Part shown: positions 21,308-21,617 of the stretch, piece after piece
How positions within the stretch are numbered: position 1 is the first letter of the stretch
Layout of the letters: each line of letters starts with the position of its first letter
Virus record (IMG/VR): IMGVR_UViG_3300037421_000285
Coordinates: 1-21,617 of that record
Reading direction: 5' to 3' (one strand)
DNA length: 21,617 nucleotides
Origin: a virus
Program-made: the position numbers and the translations under genes
Notes under the pieces: model-generated
Databases searched by the model: none
What the model saw: the letters and a program-made list of their open reading frames with translations, nothing else
What the model was told of the DNA's origin: nothing

Positions 21308-21510
21308 ACCACCTCCCGTTTGAGCAGGATGCGGGAGCGCTGACTCGTCAGATGCCAGAGACCGCACTCCGGGCACCGGTAGACTCTGCGTACTGCCACG
21401 CGCTGCCGGACGCGCTTCAGTCCGCGTTTGGCGTCCGCTTTCGATGCGTACGGCGTCTTGCCGCTCGAACACGGCTTGCTCATCGCCGCTACCCAGCCGT
21501 CACTGCTCAT
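21304..21510 (-). CDS. Small zinc-ribbon-like protein
   Basis: 68 residues. A basic helix (SKADAKRGLKRVRQRVAVRR) leads into YRCPECGLWHLTS, with Cys46, Cys49 and His53 as likely metal ligands. Short proteins with the Y-R-C-P-x-C-x-x-W-H-L-T-S ending are common in actinobacteria and their phages; their role is not settled, probably nucleic-acid binding. ATG at 21510 overlaps the upstream stop as ATGA; Met10 at 21483 is an alternative. Confidence 0.75.
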   Translation of the reverse strand: MSSDGWVAAMSKPCSSGKTPYASKADAKRGLKRVRQRVAVRRVYRCPECGLWHLTSQRSRILLKREVV

Positions 21511-21617
21511 GCCCTCCGACCACCGAGGCCGAGCTTTATCCGGACGAACGTCTTGAAGGTCAAGCGCTCGCTTGTCGTGCCCGGTCCCGTGAGCCACGTT
21601 GCCGCCTCGAAGCTCAT
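21507..21617 (-). CDS. Small protein at the right edge, possibly partial
   Basis: 36 residues from an ATG at the last window base: MSFEAATWLTGPGTTSERLT, then a basic end (FVRIKLGLGGRRA). The ATG may be the true start or an internal Met of a longer gene. It overlaps the zinc-ribbon gene by ATGA, which supports translation in this frame. Confidence 0.5.
   Translation of the reverse strand: MSFEAATWLTGPGTTSERLTFKTFVRIKLGLGGRRA

Noticed and set aside
1-21617. CRISPR array, insertion sequence or integrase with att site
   Set aside because: No regular repeat-spacer pattern, transposase or recombinase motif, and no long direct repeat flanking the tRNA was found.

Overview
The window is a GC-rich segment of a tailed-phage (or prophage) genome in which every supported gene lies on the minus strand, so it reads from right (21617) to left (1). 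Large terminase, portal, scaffold, HK97-fold major capsid protein, a tail adaptor and a beta-propeller tail protein are recognisable. No tape-measure, tail-tube or sheath gene is seen, so a short-tailed (podovirus-like) virion is the best reading. The host is probably an actinobacterium: one spike-like protein carries an Ig-like repeat of the type abundant in Thermoleophilia/Solirubrobacterales surface proteins, and GTG starts and small actinophage-type zinc-finger and PD-(D/E)XK genes fit this. The host assignment is inference.

Right part (21617 to about 17445), DNA-metabolism and accessory module: very small genes joined by 4-base stop/start overlaps (ATGA or GTGA). They encode a zinc-ribbon protein, a ribbon-helix-helix regulator, an ASCH-domain protein, a RusA-type Holliday junction resolvase, several short unknown proteins, a CAU-anticodon tRNA with initiator-like features, a structured 60-base inverted-repeat element, two further small proteins, a PD-(D/E)XK nuclease and a 151-residue protein of unknown function. 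Several genes here (55, 62, 36 and 55 residues) are very short and were found by following the overlap chain.

Middle (17444 to 11095): a 543-base spacer with paired direct repeats precedes the large terminase gene. After the terminase comes a zinc-finger/coiled-coil/AT-hook-like protein, two small beta-rich proteins, a collagen-containing fibre protein with an export signal, and a large signal-bearing protein with an Ig-like domain and beta-helix. Fibre genes between terminase and portal are an unusual placement.

Left part (11057 to 1), virion assembly: a small membrane protein, portal, a Pro/Thr/Ser-rich protein with a KOW/SH3-like C-terminus, a small Ala/Lys-rich protein, scaffold, major capsid protein, a strong hairpin terminator, a decoration-like protein, an unknown 139-residue protein, a pectate-lyase-fold tailspike, tail adaptor, beta-propeller tail protein, and two tail-appendage genes, the last cut by the window edge. 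Late genes are typically joined by 1-base overlaps (TGATG or TAATG), suggesting translational coupling. No lysis, integrase, polymerase or obvious small terminase gene is present in the window.
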